DNA from: Sphingorhabdus sp. YGSMI21
Lineage (GTDB): Bacteria; Pseudomonadota; Alphaproteobacteria; Sphingomonadales; Sphingomonadaceae
Direction: 5' to 3'
DNA length: 64,000 bases
NCBI RefSeq assembly: GCF_002776575.1
Contig: NZ_CP022548.1
Coordinates: 1,441,001-1,505,000 of the forward strand
A model generated the notes under the pieces. That model was given only the letters and a program-made list of their open reading frames with translations. It searched no databases and had not been told where the DNA came from. The first letter of the stretch is position 1. Every line of letters begins with the position of its first letter. The position numbers and the translations under genes were made by a program. Shown here one piece after another: positions 17,102 to 26,750 of this stretch.

Positions 17102-17608
17102 ATGGTCACTATGATGACAACCGAAACAGCTACAATGAGTGCCAACGCGCAAGACGGGTTCCTCAATGAGACCGATGAGTTTGCGTTTTTGCTGGAGGAA
17201 GTGCCCCGAGTTCTGCGCAAGGCATTTGATGAATCGATTGCTCAGTTCGGCCTGTCCCGCACACAGTGGAGAACATTGGCCTATCTGATCAAGACCGAGG
17301 GCATGACACAAACCGAGTTGGCAGCCTGCCTTGAACTTGAACGGGCTACTATCGGATTGACGATTGATCATCTGGAAAAACTGGATTTTGTCGAACGTCG
17401 GGCGGCAGAAAGTGACCGGCGTGTCTGGCGGATATTCCTGCGTCCAAAGGCAATCGATATTATTCCGGAACTCCGGAAAGAAGCTGACGCCGTTTATAAG
17501 AAAATGTTCAAAGGCATATCCAGCGCAAACATAGCCATCATACGAACCGCGCTGGAAAAAATGGTTGGGAATCTAAGGGTGTTGAACCCATCAGATCCCG
17601 AAATTTAA
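17102..17608 (+). CDS. MarR-family transcriptional regulator
   Basis: 168-aa winged-helix repressor. Helix-turn-helix MTQTELAACLELERATIGLT (about 66-85), wing DFVERRAAESDRRVWRIFL (about 94-112) with the usual DRR. N-terminal and C-terminal helices for dimerisation. Several ATG codons lie at 17102-17114 and none has a clear ribosome site, so the start is uncertain by four codons. Divergent from the alpha/beta hydrolase - thioesterase - RND operon, the classic arrangement for a repressor relieved by an aromatic or lipophilic ligand. Followed by a strong terminator. Confidence 0.88.
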   Translation: MVTMMTTETATMSANAQDGFLNETDEFAFLLEEVPRVLRKAFDESIAQFGLSRTQWRTLAYLIKTEGMTQTELAACLELERATIGLTIDHLEKLDFVERRAAESDRRVWRIFLRPKAIDIIPELRKEADAVYKKMFKGISSANIAIIRTALEKMVGNLRVLNPSDPEI

Positions 17609-17643
17609 CTGGTTCTGATCCCTCTCTCCTGTTGGATCAGTAT

Positions 17644-17677
17644 GGGCAAGTGGCGGGGGCCGCTTGCCCTTTTTTTA
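17644..17677 (+). terminator. Rho-independent terminator after the MarR gene
   Basis: Stem GGGCAAG (17644-17650) / CTTGCCC (17663-17669) with a GC-rich loop followed by a run of T (17670-17677). Confidence 0.85.
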
Positions 17678-17758
17678 CTGTCCAGGTCAATTAATTTCAT
17701 AATTATCGGACGGTGAAATATACCGTTGATACCTGCCGGGGCACCAATCAAATATGCG

Positions 17759-18601
17759 CTAGCGCACAAAAGTTGCTATGGCTGTGGCGAGCGGTTTCTC
17801 TGGTTTATGGAAACAGGTGGCGCGGACAAAGCTCGCGGCCTTGCCTTCACGTTCAAAACAGCTGTTCGTGAATAGATCGCGCGAACCAATGGCTGGACGC
17901 ACATAACGAATGTCGATCGACTCTAGCTGTTGGCCGATCGAACTTTCACCACCTGCAACACGGCCTTGGCATGCAGCCATCAGCGCCGCAGCAACCGCGC
18001 CCCCATGGACAATATTTCCGCTCTCCCAGCCCAAAACAGCCCGGTTTCCTGCTACAATTTGTGGCGAGTCTGGAGCGCCCGATAATCCCAAACTGGTGGT
18101 CATCGGTCCGGGCATTGCTTGAGCATCGAAATCACCGACCAAATTATAGTCGGCCGGAGCGCCCCCCGGAAAGCTCCCCAAACGAAACAGTCCTGTTGCT
18201 GTTCCGATGATATCTTTGGACGAGTTTGTTACGCTACCTGTTGCAGTGGCCGATGTTTTTCCAACCATCACCGCTTCGGCCGTCAGCGTCAACTCATCCC
18301 CCATTGAAGATCCTGATGAAAGTCCGATCCGCAAATCAAAAGTTGAAATTCCGATTTCTGTACCAATCAAACCTTGCAACGATTCGGACAATCCTTGGTC
18401 GATAAAACCCATGAGCGCCAGCGGATCAAGGTTTGGATTTCCCGGTGCTTTGGCAATCCGCCTATTGGCTTTCATTCGACTGATCGAACGCCCGCTGCTG
18501 CTTTCCAGCAATTCCATTCCGAGCGTCAATTGGTAAGGGGTTACAAGTCGAACCCGCATTTTCTCACCCGTCTGTTCATCTGGCTTAGATTGCGCAGTCA
18601 T
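17759..18601 (-). CDS. Tandem-hotdog acyl-CoA thioesterase-like protein
   Basis: 280 aa with two hotdog-like halves. The second half contains ESGNIVHGGAVAAALMAACQ, an HGG helix as in PaaI thioesterases; the first half contains LALMGFIDQGLSESLQGLIG, a degenerate counterpart. Start ATG 18601 is preceded by TTGGAAGA; a TTG five codons upstream is unlikely. Monocistronic on the minus strand, tail to tail with the MarR gene. A role in acyl-CoA turnover next to the CYP153 operon is plausible, but the substrate is not determinable. Confidence 0.7.
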   Translation of the reverse strand: MTAQSKPDEQTGEKMRVRLVTPYQLTLGMELLESSSGRSISRMKANRRIAKAPGNPNLDPLALMGFIDQGLSESLQGLIGTEIGISTFDLRIGLSSGSSMGDELTLTAEAVMVGKTSATATGSVTNSSKDIIGTATGLFRLGSFPGGAPADYNLVGDFDAQAMPGPMTTSLGLSGAPDSPQIVAGNRAVLGWESGNIVHGGAVAAALMAACQGRVAGGESSIGQQLESIDIRYVRPAIGSRDLFTNSCFEREGKAASFVRATCFHKPEKPLATAIATFVR

Positions 18602-21154
18602 CCAATTATCTTCCAATAAGGTATGGTAAACAAGACATACTCAAAATTCCTTAGCCAGGCATAAGCTGCAAACAAAGGACTCCGTTCGCCGGAGAGGCGA
18701 AAAATTATGTCCGCAAAAACCCGAATGGTGCAAGGTAATCATGATTTTGAAGGATAAGGTCCAATGATTGCATTTACAATCCTGACCAACATCCCCTTTG
18801 TCATTTGGTCATGTTAATAGGAGGTGGCCGCGGTGCCGGTTCGGCTTGCCGAAAGTTTCGCAGCGTTGCTCATGCCACCCATCAGAATTTCACCGTTGCT
18901 TCGATGCCATATGTGCGCGGTGTTCCCCGGTTAAGATAATCGAGTCCGAAGATGTCTATGTTCAACCCGTAGCTATAATATACCTTGTTGGTCAGGTTCT
19001 TGGCCCACAGGCTCGCTGAAAAATTATCCTTCTGAAATGTCAACCGGCTATTGACGAGCCAGTAGCCAGGGTTTCCGCATGTGATCGCCGGACCTGCCGG
19101 ACGAACACTACCAGGTGCACCTGGGCGATCACACGGCGTTTGGCCGTAGTCGCCAAACGGATCGAAGAAATATTTCCCCGTATACGCAGCATCGCCGCGC
19201 AGACTTAGTTTGCCTGCATCAGTGTCAAAAACGTCCCAATCGAACCCTGCAGAAAACGTTTCGCGCGGAGCGTTGGGGAACGGATTTCCATTGACATTGC
19301 GGGTCGGGCTTCGAGGATCGGTAGGATCGACAACATTTCCTTGATATTTACTGCGCAACAAGCTGACCGATGCGTCAAAGCGCAGATTATCGGTAGCTAT
19401 GATTGCGAGTTCCGCCTCACCGCCATAGAGTTTGCCATCGGCGCTGCGAACAAACGTCGTCGCTCCAATCACCTGAGTGACCTGATGGTTGCTGTAGTCG
19501 TAGTAAAAACCGGCTAGATTAAGCTGGACGCGCCGATCAAACAGGAGCGTTTTCAGACCGCCTTCATATGCGTTTATCTGCTCCGGTTCAACATAATAGA
19601 CCTGATCGGTTCCCTGATACGCTAACCCATTAAAACTGCCGCTGCGATATCCTCGGCTGAAATTGACATATCCCAACACATCGTCGGTGAAATCATAACT
19701 GACATTGATCCGCCCCGTGACTCGGCTTTCTTTTTCGCGTTGCTCAAGCGGAGGTTGGTTTGGGTTGAAGGGGAAGGTATAGGGAATCGTACTTGCTCGC
19801 TCGGTTCCCCCCAAATCAACCAGCACTGTTCGCCCGTTGAGGTAGTTCACTTTGTCTTTGGTGTAACGCAAGCCGACACTGACCGTCAGTTCGTTGGTCA
19901 CATCATAACTGGCATCAGCATAAATGGCAGCGGAAGGACGTTCGACGGTGAAATTCTGTTCACCGGTTATTGGTCCAAATGGGGGTGCGCCAGCTGCCCG
20001 ACACGCAGCAGAAAGGGCTCCACCGAAGCCGCCGCCAGCCGAATTATCAATCTGGATATCGGTTTGGAGGGCAACAAGGGATCTCGCATCAAGGAACCCG
20101 TTGGGATTCCCGGTTGCAACCGGTGCACAGCTCGATGCAAGAGTGGGGTCAAGGGCTGGATTGACCAAAAATGCCGGGACAATCGCAGCAGCCTGAGGTG
20201 CTGAAACAGGTGCGTTAAAGAACGAGTCGCCAATGCCGAAACTGCGCAACACTGGATCCAGAACACCAAAGAAATCGATCCCGTTCCGCGTTTTGATTTT
20301 ATCTACACCATAATAAAGTCCAGCGATCAGATTGAAACGGTCGTCCTTGTAAGCAAAGCGCAGATCCTGATTGAAATTTTTGCTCGTTGAATTGAAACGG
20401 ATCGCGCAAACATCATTCGGTGAACCGTCACAGTCAAACGGAGAAATGCTGTAATTCCCAGTATCATAACCGGTAATCGATGTAACCGAGAGGCTGTCAC
20501 TAATCTCGTAGGCGACGTTTAGCGCCAGACCCTTCGACAGAGTGTAGTAGTTTCCGCCCGTATCGGCAGATACCTCGTCGCGGTTTAGCGCGCGCCCCCC
20601 GTTCTGGGCGGGATCGAAACGTGAATAACCCAAAACATCACGGCCCTCTGCATATTGACCGAACGCATACGGGTTGGGTGCAACCGGATTATCCCGGGAG
20701 ATATATCCCTTCAAGTTGATATCCAGTGTATCAGTTGGCTTGAAACGGACCGACAGGCGGCCAGCAATCGAATTTGTCGTGCCGGTATCGCGGTTCTGAA
20801 CGGGATTGAATTGCCAGCCATCGCCCTTGGCAAAGGTTCCCGCAAAGCGGATACCAAGCACATCAGGAACCAGAGTTGTTTCTATCGCACCTTGGATTGT
20901 CTTTGTGTCGTAATTACCGTAGCCAACCGAAAGCGTTCCAGTTGTATCAACAAGTTCGGGTTTGTTTGAAAAAAAGCTGATGGCACCGCCGGTTGTGTTC
21001 CGCCCATAAAGCGTTCCTTGCGGCCCACGCAACACCTCAACGCGTTCCAGATCGTAAAGCTGCTGACCGTGGCTGGCACGGAAGCTCTGGCAAATATATA
21101 CTTTACTTAGCAGGTCAATCTTGATATAAGGCTGTATCACAAGGAAAACAGCCA

Positions 21155-22066
21155 ATGACGAACCTAACAGACCCCATTTTTCACAACGAAAAAGCAGCCG
21201 AGAAACATATCGAAGTATCGCGCTGGAACGGAGAGCCTTTTTGCGCTCACTGTGGTTCAACCAACGTCACCCGTATGAAGGGCAAAACGCAGCGCGGAAT
21301 GTTCCAGTGCAACGATTGCCGCGACAAGTTCACAGTCCGCACCGGCACCGTCATGGAACGCTCCCATGTTCCCCTTCATAAATGGCTTCTGGCCATGCAC
21401 CTGCTGGCATCCAGCAAGAAAGGCATTTCAGCCAGCCAGATCGCCCGCAACATCGGTGTGACCTATAAAACCGCCTGGTTCCTTTGCCACCGCATCCGCG
21501 AAGCAATGGACGGTGCCAACGGTAATGGCCCTCTAGGCGGTCCTAACCGCGTTGTGGAAGCCGATGAAACCTTTGTAGGCGGCAAGGCCAAGAACCGTGC
21601 GCACCGCAAGCCTCGCGACAAGCAGCCCGTTGTCGCACTGGTTGACCGTGAAGGCCATGTTCGCAGCTTCCATGTTGCCAACGTCAATGCAAAAGACCTT
21701 CGCAACCTTATCGTTACCAATGTTCACCGCGACAGCCACCTTATGACTGACGAAGCAACCGTATATACCCGCGTAGGACGCGAATTTGCCGGTCACAGTG
21801 TAGTCAATCACTCCGCTAAGAAATATGTCACCACGGGCGGCTTCAAGCACTCCAACACCGCTGAAAACTTCTTTTCTATCTTCAAACGCGGCGTGATCGG
21901 TGTCTACCACCATATGAGCGAAGCGCACCTTGGCCGTTATACCAAGGAATTCGATTTCCGTTACAACACCCGCGACATTACAGACGGTGAGCGCGCCGCC
22001 GTTGCCCTTAAGGGCATCGAAGGCAAGCGTCTGACCTATCGGCGGACTGACAAACTCGCCGCCTAA
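21155..22066 (+). CDS. IS1595-family transposase
   Basis: 303 aa. N-terminal zinc ribbon CAHCGSTNV...CNDC (about 31-54), followed by the ISXO2-like DDE domain: EADETFVGGK (Asp near 140), MTDEATVYTRVG (Asp near 200), and the catalytic Asn/Glu segment HSNTAENFFSIFKRGVIG (about 240-257). AAGGA lies about 10 bp before ATG 21155. Apparently intact. Confidence 0.92.
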   Translation: MTNLTDPIFHNEKAAEKHIEVSRWNGEPFCAHCGSTNVTRMKGKTQRGMFQCNDCRDKFTVRTGTVMERSHVPLHKWLLAMHLLASSKKGISASQIARNIGVTYKTAWFLCHRIREAMDGANGNGPLGGPNRVVEADETFVGGKAKNRAHRKPRDKQPVVALVDREGHVRSFHVANVNAKDLRNLIVTNVHRDSHLMTDEATVYTRVGREFAGHSVVNHSAKKYVTTGGFKHSNTAENFFSIFKRGVIGVYHHMSEAHLGRYTKEFDFRYNTRDITDGERAAVALKGIEGKRLTYRRTDKLAA

Positions 22067-22108
22067 ATGGACGGTTGAAATTCGCCAGATCGGCGAGAAG
22101 CGTAAACG

Positions 22109-22267
22109 CTATTTTGATTGAGACTCTTTACCCTTTGTCTTGCTAGACTTGTGGGGCTTTGGCGGAGTCGAAAGTAGCTTTTGCAACGTGGCCTCGCGCC
22201 GCGCCTCTGTCTCCGCTTCGGAGTATGTTTCATCTTTTTCTTGCCGAGTATTCAAAATGACCTCCAT
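22109..22267 (-). CDS. Small cargo protein of the IS1595 element, unknown function
   Basis: 52 codons, starting MEVILNTRQEKDETYSEAET and ending in a very basic, Pro/Ser/Lys-rich tail (TPPKPHKSSKTKGKE). AGGGG precedes the start. The composition, with an acidic helix followed by a RREATLQKLL helix and TPPKPHK, resembles small conserved proteins near mobile elements in proteobacteria, but I cannot name the family. Its start overlaps by 11 bp the start of the opposite-strand cargo gene, so the two share a promoter region. Confidence 0.5.
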   Translation of the reverse strand: MEVILNTRQEKDETYSEAETEARREATLQKLLSTPPKPHKSSKTKGKESQSK

Positions 22268-22832
22268 ATCGCCCCTAACCAGCCCTGTATATGAGATACC
22301 CCTCTCAGACGAACAACTTATAATTTTAGGAAGGGTTGCTGTTGTTTGGGGGCATATTGTGTTCAAACTTGACGAACTTCTCCGCGATCTAATGAGCCTA
22401 AACACGGTGGATGATTTAGCGACCTACTCAACAAAAAATTTAAAAGCCAAGTTAGCAGATTTATGGCGAGAAATCTCGAAGCCTGAAAATGCAGGAAACA
22501 GAAGCCAGTTAATTGAAATACATCACTCTATCAGCGCCCTTTCGTCTGACAGAAACATCTGCTTTCATGGCTTGTGGGGCTACACATGGTGTCCCGCCTC
22601 AGAATCTTGGAAGGAAATCAGCCAGGGCTATGCCCGAGAAGAACCTTTCTTTTCTGATTCCTTAACTGAATTACACAACAAAATGATATTATCATCTAAG
22701 CTTCTGGCTGATGCGAAATGGCGCAAAGAGGTAGGTAACGATCCTCCAGAGACGAGAAATCGACGACAAATTTGGGGGCACCGCCCGCCGATTGAATCCG
22801 ACCCCCATCCGCCTGAAAGAAAGATTCGATAA
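22257..22832 (+). CDS. Passenger gene of the IS1595 element, hypothetical protein
   Basis: 191 aa from ATG 22257; a longer frame back to 22140 runs against the small antisense gene and lacks support. Predicted mostly helical, with LSDEQLIILGRVAVVWGHIV (about 18-37) and SALSSDRNICFHGLWGY, a pattern typical of uncharacterised helical proteins with a conserved N-x-x-x-H/G motif. No transposase features. Weak ribosome site. Function not recognised; carried between the transposase and the right inverted repeat. Confidence 0.6.
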   Translation: MTSISPLTSPVYEIPLSDEQLIILGRVAVVWGHIVFKLDELLRDLMSLNTVDDLATYSTKNLKAKLADLWREISKPENAGNRSQLIEIHHSISALSSDRNICFHGLWGYTWCPASESWKEISQGYAREEPFFSDSLTELHNKMILSSKLLADAKWRKEVGNDPPETRNRRQIWGHRPPIESDPHPPERKIR

Positions 22833-22950
22833 TCTTAATTACAGCCTCGCCCACTGAATACGCTGGCGTATTAAATTTATAAAACGCGCCAATACCCGCC
22901 TCAATCATAGCGTCCGTAATCTCAATTTTAGCGCCGGCCTGTCCAGACAT
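22696..22950 (-). CDS. Possible small cargo protein near the right end of the IS1595 element
   Basis: 84 codons on the minus strand, overlapping the 3' end of the plus-strand cargo gene. The first half, ITDAMIEAGIGAFYKFNTPA then VGEAVIKIIESFFQA, reads like a genuine small alpha-helical protein; the C-terminal half is less convincing. No clear ribosome site. Could be real or a shadow. Confidence 0.35.
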   Translation of the reverse strand: MSGQAGAKIEITDAMIEAGIGAFYKFNTPAYSVGEAVIKIIESFFQADGGRIQSAGGAPKFVVDFSSLEDRYLPLCAISHQPEA

Positions 22951-23395
22951 CTATGAATCCGATTCTCTGCTAAGTAAAGTATATAATTGCCGAAGCTCTG
23001 GTAAACTTCGTCAACATACACACCGACAGGCGAAGCGGTTGAAGCATTAAATTCATTAGCCACTGAAACGCCGCGCAGTGCGAAGTTCGGTTGGGTGCGG
23101 CCATAAGGCGTGGTGATCTGAAGACTTGGTACAAATCCTTGCAAATCTGATGTTTCATCTACGCCGCGAGATTCCAGTTCCTTTGCCGTCAATGCGGACA
23201 CAGCGACGGGAACATCTTGAAGCGCTTGTGACCGCTTTTGCGCAGTCACAACAATTACCTCAAAACCACTGGTATCTTGTTCTTTGGTTTGGGCCAAGGC
23301 AGTTCCCGATAGAGCTATTTGCAATACAAATAACGCGCAACCTCCAGCCAAATATGTTTTGTTCATGTTCTTCCTCCCTATTTTTCGGACTTTTT

Positions 23396-25006
23396 TTATT
23401 TTTGGTTTTCCAGAATAAACTCTGCAGCGCGCTCGGCGATCATCGCAACCGGGGCATTGGTGTTGCCGGATATTAGATTGGGCATAACGGAGGCATCGGC
23501 GATCCAGATATTTTGAATGCCGCGAACCTTTAATTTTTCGTCACACACAGCGGTTTCATCATTCCCCATCCGGCATGTCCCAACCGGGTGATAGACTGTG
23601 TCTGCGCGCGCCTTTATCGCATCAATGAGTTCTGAATCTCCGCTCATGCCCTTTGTAAAAAGCTCAGTGCCGCGAATGGACTTAAGCGCGTCTGATTCCA
23701 TAATATCGCGCACCAGCTTGAAGCCGGACAACAGGGTTTTAATATCACCATCTGTCGCGAGAAAATTTGGATCGATGACAGGAGCGGCAAAAGGGTCGGC
23801 CGAACCGAGTGTCACGGAACCCCTGCTCTCGGGTCGCAGCACGCAAACATGGCAGCTCATCCCTCCGCCCAAATGGATCTTGCGAGAATGATCATCAATA
23901 ATGCCGTGGACGAAGTGCATCTGGACATCTGGTCGATTGCCACGACCTTTGGTGGATAGAAAAGCACCGCCTTCCGCCGCGTTGCTGGTAAGCGGACCAC
24001 GACCATTACGGATATAGTCGGGAATCGACGCACCAATACGCGCGACACCGCCAGGGCTGACAGCAAATAAATCAGGACTTTTGGCGCGATATACCGTGAC
24101 ATGATCAGGATGGTCCTGAAGATTCTGGCCAATTTCCGGTATGTTAAACCGGACGGGTATAGAATGGCGTCGCAGTTCGGACTCCGGCCCAACGCCCGAT
24201 ACCATCAGAAGGTGCGGCGTGCCGAACGCACCGCTCGTCAGCACAACGCCGGCATCAGCGCCAAGTGTCATAGACCGTTTGTTGCAAAGCACCTCCAGGC
24301 CCGTCGCTCGTTCACCATCCAATACAATGCGAAGCGCCTTTGTTCGTGTCATCACCGTAAGGTTCGGTCGATCAAGGATTGGTCGCAGATACCCGCGCGC
24401 TACACTCCAACGCCGGCCATCCTTTTGGTTTACCTGATAACGCCCAACGCCTTCTTGTTCGGCTCCGTTAAAATCGTTTGTTGTTTTGTGTTGTTGTTCC
24501 GCTGCAGCCTCGATGAAGAGATCGGTAACGGGGTTGGGTGAACGGTGATCTGCTACGTTAAGCGGTCCCGACACGCCGTGATATTGATCTTCACCGCGTT
24601 CATTGCATTCCGACATCTTGAAATAAGGCAGCACATCATCATAGGACCAGCCCGGCGCACTGTCCGCCGCCCAAGCGTCATAATCCTCGGCCTGGCCGCG
24701 GATATAGCACATCGCATTGATCGAGCTTGATCCACCAAGCACACGGCCACGCGGCTGATAACCTTTTCGGCCATTGAGTCCCGGCTGCGGAACAGTTTGA
24801 TAGCCGTAATTATTGATTTTGGTCGGCAACATGGCAGCCATGCCGAGCGGCACGTTGACCAGCATCTGATCGTCATCTCCGCCAGCTTCAATCAAGCAGA
24901 CCTGTATCGCCGGGTTCGCTGAAAGACGGTTAGCCACTACGCATCCGCCTGAACCTGCCCCAACGATTATATAGTCGAAATTATTTTTCCGGCTGGCCCC
25001 GGTCAT
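23396..25006 (-). CDS. GMC-family FAD alcohol dehydrogenase (AlkJ/choline dehydrogenase-like)
   Basis: 536 aa. N-terminal FAD Rossmann motif VGAGSGGCVVANRL (about 15-28), GMC signature 1 around GRVLGGSSSINAMCYIRG (about 88-105), signature 2 near GAFGTPHLLMVSGVGP (about 262-277), and catalytic His in HPVGTCRMG (about 472) with a partner Asn/His in ISGNTNAPVAMIAE near the C-terminus. Members oxidise medium-chain alcohols to aldehydes and feed electrons to the respiratory chain. Sits 10 bp downstream of the ferredoxin gene in the CYP153 operon, so it most likely oxidises the terminal alcohol made by the P450. Confidence 0.92.
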   Translation of the reverse strand: MTGASRKNNFDYIIVGAGSGGCVVANRLSANPAIQVCLIEAGGDDDQMLVNVPLGMAAMLPTKINNYGYQTVPQPGLNGRKGYQPRGRVLGGSSSINAMCYIRGQAEDYDAWAADSAPGWSYDDVLPYFKMSECNERGEDQYHGVSGPLNVADHRSPNPVTDLFIEAAAEQQHKTTNDFNGAEQEGVGRYQVNQKDGRRWSVARGYLRPILDRPNLTVMTRTKALRIVLDGERATGLEVLCNKRSMTLGADAGVVLTSGAFGTPHLLMVSGVGPESELRRHSIPVRFNIPEIGQNLQDHPDHVTVYRAKSPDLFAVSPGGVARIGASIPDYIRNGRGPLTSNAAEGGAFLSTKGRGNRPDVQMHFVHGIIDDHSRKIHLGGGMSCHVCVLRPESRGSVTLGSADPFAAPVIDPNFLATDGDIKTLLSGFKLVRDIMESDALKSIRGTELFTKGMSGDSELIDAIKARADTVYHPVGTCRMGNDETAVCDEKLKVRGIQNIWIADASVMPNLISGNTNAPVAMIAERAAEFILENQK

Positions 25007-25016
25007 TGAACGGAAA

Positions 25017-25340
25017 TCAATGCTGCGCGAGAGGCAAGCGAACGATCAGTCCGTCAAGCTCTTCCGTAATCGATATTTGGCAGGCCAGACGGCTATATTC
25101 ATCGGCTCCTTCCACAAATTCGAGCATATCGCTCTCACTGCCGTCCGAAGCGTGACCGGTTTTTTCAATCCACGCCGCGTCGATATGAACATGGCAGGTG
25201 CCGCAAGCTGCACATCCGCCGCAATCGCCATCGATGCCCGGGACTCCGTTGTCTCGGGCTGCCTCCATGACTGATGAATTGGCATTTACATTGACAAGAT
25301 GGTCGTCACCTTGAGCGGTAATAAACTTTACTAATGGCAT
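25017..25340 (-). CDS. 2Fe-2S ferredoxin, putidaredoxin/adrenodoxin type
   Basis: 107 aa. Cluster ligands C40-x5-C46-x2-C49 and C87 (GDCGGCAACGTCHVHID and LACQIS), with an extra Cys43 inside the loop. Electron donor to the P450 encoded 16 bp upstream in the same operon. No ferredoxin reductase is in this operon; the FAD reductase at the window start, or one elsewhere, would be needed. Confidence 0.95.
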   Translation of the reverse strand: MPLVKFITAQGDDHLVNVNANSSVMEAARDNGVPGIDGDCGGCAACGTCHVHIDAAWIEKTGHASDGSESDMLEFVEGADEYSRLACQISITEELDGLIVRLPLAQH

Positions 25341-25356
25341 TGGTATTCCTTCACTC

Positions 25357-26613
25357 TTATCGCGCGTGAACGCGGACCATCATTTTGGTGTAACCTCGGA
25401 CAAAATTCGACTGAACACGTTCGGGCTCACCGATCACTTCAATGCGGTCGAAGCGATTGAGTATTTCCTCCCACAAAATTCGCAGTTGCATTTCGGCAAG
25501 CCGATTACCAACGCATCGGTGGATGCCGAACCCGAAGGATAAATGCTGGCGAGGGTTCGGGCGGTCGATGATAAATGAGTCAGGCCGATCAATGACTTCA
25601 TCATCACGATTTCCCGAAAAATACCACATGACGACTTTGTCACCTTTGCGGATGGTTTTACCGCCAACAACCGAATCTTCCTTTGCTGTACGCCGCATGT
25701 GCGCCAAGGGTGTCTGCCAGCGGATAATTTCCGGCACCATGCTTTCAATTAGCGCTGGAGAGGCCCTCAATTTGGCCATCTGGTCCGGGTTCTGATGCAG
25801 CGCAAGAACCCCACCCGTCATCGAATTTCGCGTTGTGTCATTGCCGCCCACAATCAGCAGCAGCACGTTGCCGAGATATTCTTCCGGTGTCATGTTTCGG
25901 GTCGCCGGGGAATGGGCCAACATTGAAATAAGGTCATTGCCTGGATCCTCGTTTACCCGTTCATTCCAAAGCGTCTGGAAATATTGCGCACATTCCATTA
26001 ATTCATCTTTGCGCTGCGCCCATGAATCAACGACGCCCCCGCCAGGTGCAGCTGTCGTCACATCCGACCAGCGGGTAAGCTTGCGGCGATCTTCAAAAGG
26101 AAAATCAAAGAGAGTGGCCAGCATCTGGGTGGTAATTTCGATCGAGACCCGATCAACCCAGTCAAATTCTTCTTCTATTGGCAGGCTATCCAATACGGCC
26201 CCGACACGCTCGCGAATGGTGCTTTCCAGAAGAGCAAGGTTACCGGGAGCTACGATGGGGCTGACGGCTTTTCGCTGTTCGTCATGGCGCGGTCGGTCCA
26301 TCGCAATGAAATTAGGAAGGTCAAGCCCCTCTTCACCACCACCTTTTTGAATATTGTCATCGATGATGATGCCGCCGAAGCCTGCCGACGACGAAAAGAT
26401 GTCATGGTGGGTATCAACATGCATGATGTCTTTATATTTGGTGATCGACCAATAGGGCCCGTAAGCACTCTCAGCGCAATAGTGGACAGGATCCTCTTCC
26501 CGCAGACGTTTAAAATACGTGCCAGCCGAATCGTCCTTGAAAAGTGCTGGTGAGCTTACGTCGATTTTATCAAGTGGTATCGCATACGCAGCTTCAGTGC
26601 CGGTTCGTGTCAT
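25357..26613 (-). CDS. cyp153A: Cytochrome P450 CYP153 family (terminal alkane/fatty acid hydroxylase)
   Basis: 418 aa soluble class I P450. Haem Cys367 in [15 protein letters not shown]-helix GGNDTT (256-261), ExxR at E295-R298, and the strongly conserved blocks [20 protein letters not shown] and [20 protein letters not shown], which I recognise from CYP153A enzymes that omega-hydroxylate medium-chain alkanes and fatty acids. ATG 26613 is chosen because AGGAAAGG is at the right distance; ATG 26622 overlaps that site. First gene of an operon with ferredoxin, GMC alcohol dehydrogenase and a TonB receptor. Divergent TetR regulator probably controls it. Confidence 0.95.
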   Translation of the reverse strand: MTRTGTEAAYAIPLDKIDVSSPALFKDDSAGTYFKRLREEDPVHYCAESAYGPYWSITKYKDIMHVDTHHDIFSSSAGFGGIIIDDNIQKGGGEEGLDLPNFIAMDRPRHDEQRKAVSPIVAPGNLALLESTIRERVGAVLDSLPIEEEFDWVDRVSIEITTQMLATLFDFPFEDRRKLTRWSDVTTAAPGGGVVDSWAQRKDELMECAQYFQTLWNERVNEDPGNDLISMLAHSPATRNMTPEEYLGNVLLLIVGGNDTTRNSMTGGVLALHQNPDQMAKLRASPALIESMVPEIIRWQTPLAHMRRTAKEDSVVGGKTIRKGDKVVMWYFSGNRDDEVIDRPDSFIIDRPNPRQHLSFGFGIHRCVGNRLAEMQLRILWEEILNRFDRIEVIGEPERVQSNFVRGYTKMMVRVHAR

Positions 26614-26650
26614 GCTGGCCATCCTTTCCTGGTGATATATGATTTTTATT

Positions 26651-26679
26651 GAGTATAGTATCATCTACAAATGAGTATA
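26651..26679. promoter_or_regulatory. Direct repeat in the P450/TetR divergent promoter region
   Basis: TGAGTATAGTA and TGAGTATAATG are repeated 22 bp apart (GAGTATA at 26651-26657 and 26673-26679), i.e. about two helical turns, between the divergent P450 operon and the TetR gene. Candidate binding sites for the TetR protein or promoter boxes; inference. Confidence 0.4.
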
Positions 26680-26750
26680 ATGTCAACAAGCAAAATCTGT
26701 TGCGATTTTTTATGATGACCGGCACATAATAATCCCAGATTTAAGCGGTG

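Larger units (their letters stand above)
21089..22991 (+). mobile_element. IS1595-family element with cargo genes and 8-bp target duplication
   Basis: 1903 bp between 25-bp inverted repeats (21089-21113, 22967-22991; GGCAAATATATACTTTACTT at the left, one mismatch). GAAGCTCT is duplicated at 21081-21088 and 22992-22999. Besides the transposase it holds about 900 bp of additional coding sequence, as seen in some IS1595-family members with passenger genes. Its cargo is more AT-rich than the receptor gene it interrupts. Confidence 0.93.
18882..23366 (-). pseudogene. TonB-dependent receptor disrupted by an IS1595 element
   Basis: Outer-membrane receptor gene in two parts. The N-terminal part (22992-23366) has a signal peptide (LFVLQIALSGTALAQ), a TonB-box-like FEVIVVTAQKRSQ and plug motif QDVPVAVSALT. 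The C-terminal part (18882-21080) runs from LERVEVLRGPQGTLYGRN to the terminal aromatic residue (ATVKF). Removing the IS and one copy of the 8-bp duplication joins VDEVYQSF to RASHGQQLYD in frame, giving 857 codons with no other break, so the insertion is the only lesion. Strong ribosome site GGGAGGAAG precedes the start. It is the last gene of the P450 - ferredoxin - GMC dehydrogenase operon (29-bp spacing), suggesting uptake of the P450 substrate, perhaps alkanes or fatty acids. Confidence 0.93.

Noticed and set aside
22905..22991. Extension of the TonB receptor N-terminus to residue 153
   Set aside because: These last codons are read from the IS1595 right end; the receptor homology ends at the 8-bp duplication.
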